Of a stretch of 64,000 bases of DNA, positions 63,472-64,000 are shown in pieces. Each line of letters opens with the position of its first letter. Within the stretch, counting starts at the first letter, position 1. The stretch is from Algoriphagus pacificus (GTDB lineage: Bacteria; Bacteroidota; Bacteroidia; Cytophagales; Cyclobacteriaceae): positions 62,001-126,000 of the forward strand of contig NZ_JAFKCU010000007.1 of assembly GCF_017254845.1 (NCBI RefSeq). Reading direction: 5' to 3'. Made by a program: the position numbers and the translations under genes. The notes under the pieces were generated by a model. The model saw only the letters and a list, made by a program, of their open reading frames with translations. It was not told the DNA's origin and made no database searches.

Positions 63472-64000
63472 GGGTATTGTCTGGACTTCCAGGTGATTTT
63501 GGAAGGCCAAAAATAATAAAGAATCGTCAGCGACGAGGAAAGCAGGTAATAAAAATCGTATAAACTCAACCAAATCCAAGAAAGCCTCCGCTCAGCTTTG
63601 GAAGAAATGAACCTCAGAAACAAAGCTTGAAGCAATATTTTTAAAAGCCAAATCCCTAATCCTATTGCTAAGTTTTGACTAATCAGATAAAAAATAGCCG
63701 GAAAAAACAATACTTGAAAGCTCAGGCAAATGATCCAAATCCAAGGCAAAGTTACTGCTCCTTTCACCCATCTTTTTCGCTGTTTCAATAAGGCTTCCCA
63801 ATTTTTTTCTGCTTTTGTAAATAGTAGCATTGCAGAACTTACCTGCTGCTGGGTTTTGAAACCTGCATTTTTTATGAGTCTGGATATTTCAAGATCCTCG
63901 GTCAAAGAAAATGGGATTTTTTCAAATCCCCCTGATTTCTCATAAGCCTCTCTACTAATGACCATGTTATTTCCCAAGCCAGTGGTATGTGCTCCCCAAT
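63468..64000 (-). CDS. GT2-family glycosyltransferase, membrane-bound (5' end outside window)
   Basis: About 177 C-terminal residues are present; the frame is open to the right edge, and the first ATG inside the window is not the true start. 'TTGLGNNMVISREAYEKSGGF' and 'SLTEDLEISRLIKNAGF' (the ED motif) and 'LLKQRKRWVKGAVTLPW' (QxxRW) are typical of processive or membrane GT2 enzymes. Three to four C-terminal transmembrane helices follow. It is the first visible gene of the unit with tatD and ansA, all linked by ATGA overlaps. Confidence 0.8.
   Translation of the reverse strand, partial: WGAHTTGLGNNMVISREAYEKSGGFEKIPFSLTEDLEISRLIKNAGFKTQQQVSSAMLLFTKAEKNWEALLKQRKRWVKGAVTLPWIWIICLSFQVLFFPAIFYLISQNLAIGLGIWLLKILLQALFLRFISSKAERRLSWIWLSLYDFYYLLSSSLTILYYFWPSKITWKSRQYP

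Overview
The window looks like a chromosome segment of a Bacteroidota bacterium, most likely Cytophagales of the Algoriphagus/Cyclobacteriaceae type. This is an inference from content: a type IX secretion (CHU_C-like) sorting domain, a SusC/SusD pair, a DUF6520 peptide, LytTR two-component regulation, DUF3667 and UMF1 proteins, tRNA genes without an encoded CCA, and few clear Shine-Dalgarno sites. No name-giving rRNA is present.

Layout. 1-13.5 kb is ordinary core genome: the end of a secreted adhesin-like protein, a sugar-type MFS transporter with a GH140-like hydrolase, tRNA-Arg(ACG), an outer-membrane barrel protein, rpoN, asnS, a DUF3667 protein, an MFS efflux protein and the NAD(P)HX repair enzyme. 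13.6-15.7 kb is a small phage-like cassette of short membrane proteins, a DUF5675 protein and an uncharacterised 248-residue protein. 16-21.8 kb holds an orphan LanB-type dehydratase, a LytTR regulator with its histidine kinase, a possible tiny peptide gene, a small DNA-binding-like protein and a MauE-like membrane protein. 21.8-31.3 kb is a repeat-rich stretch enclosing a DUF6520 peptide gene and a TlpA-SusC-SusD operon, with arrays of short hairpins each followed by GAAATA at both ends.

31.3-47.6 kb is an accessory, defence-island-like stretch: an XRE regulator, a zinc-hook AAA_13 ATPase, a WYL-like small protein, an sce7725/sce7726 pair with a nucleotide-cyclase-like protein, a STAS-GHKL ATPase with a partner, a beta-helix membrane protein, a DUF559 nuclease and a duplicated Cys-rich secreted protein. 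It is dotted with six copies of an 18-bp palindrome set in a larger conserved element.

48.4-56.7 kb is very AT-rich and looks recently acquired. It carries a secreted four-Cys peptide with a six-bladed beta-propeller lipoprotein. Opposite these lies the most striking locus of the window: a double-glycine precursor peptide with a six-Cys core, a C39-peptidase ABC exporter, a VKOR-thioredoxin disulfide-forming membrane protein, a degenerate LanC-like protein and two different DXD glycosyltransferases. Together they read as a complete pathway for a secreted, disulfide-bonded and probably glycosylated peptide, a glycocin-like RiPP with extra enzymes. 56.9-64 kb returns to core genes: a UMF1 transporter, an ExbB/ExbD energiser operon, tRNA-Ser(GGA) with duplicated 3' relics, type I asparaginase, a TatD nuclease and a truncated glycosyltransferase.
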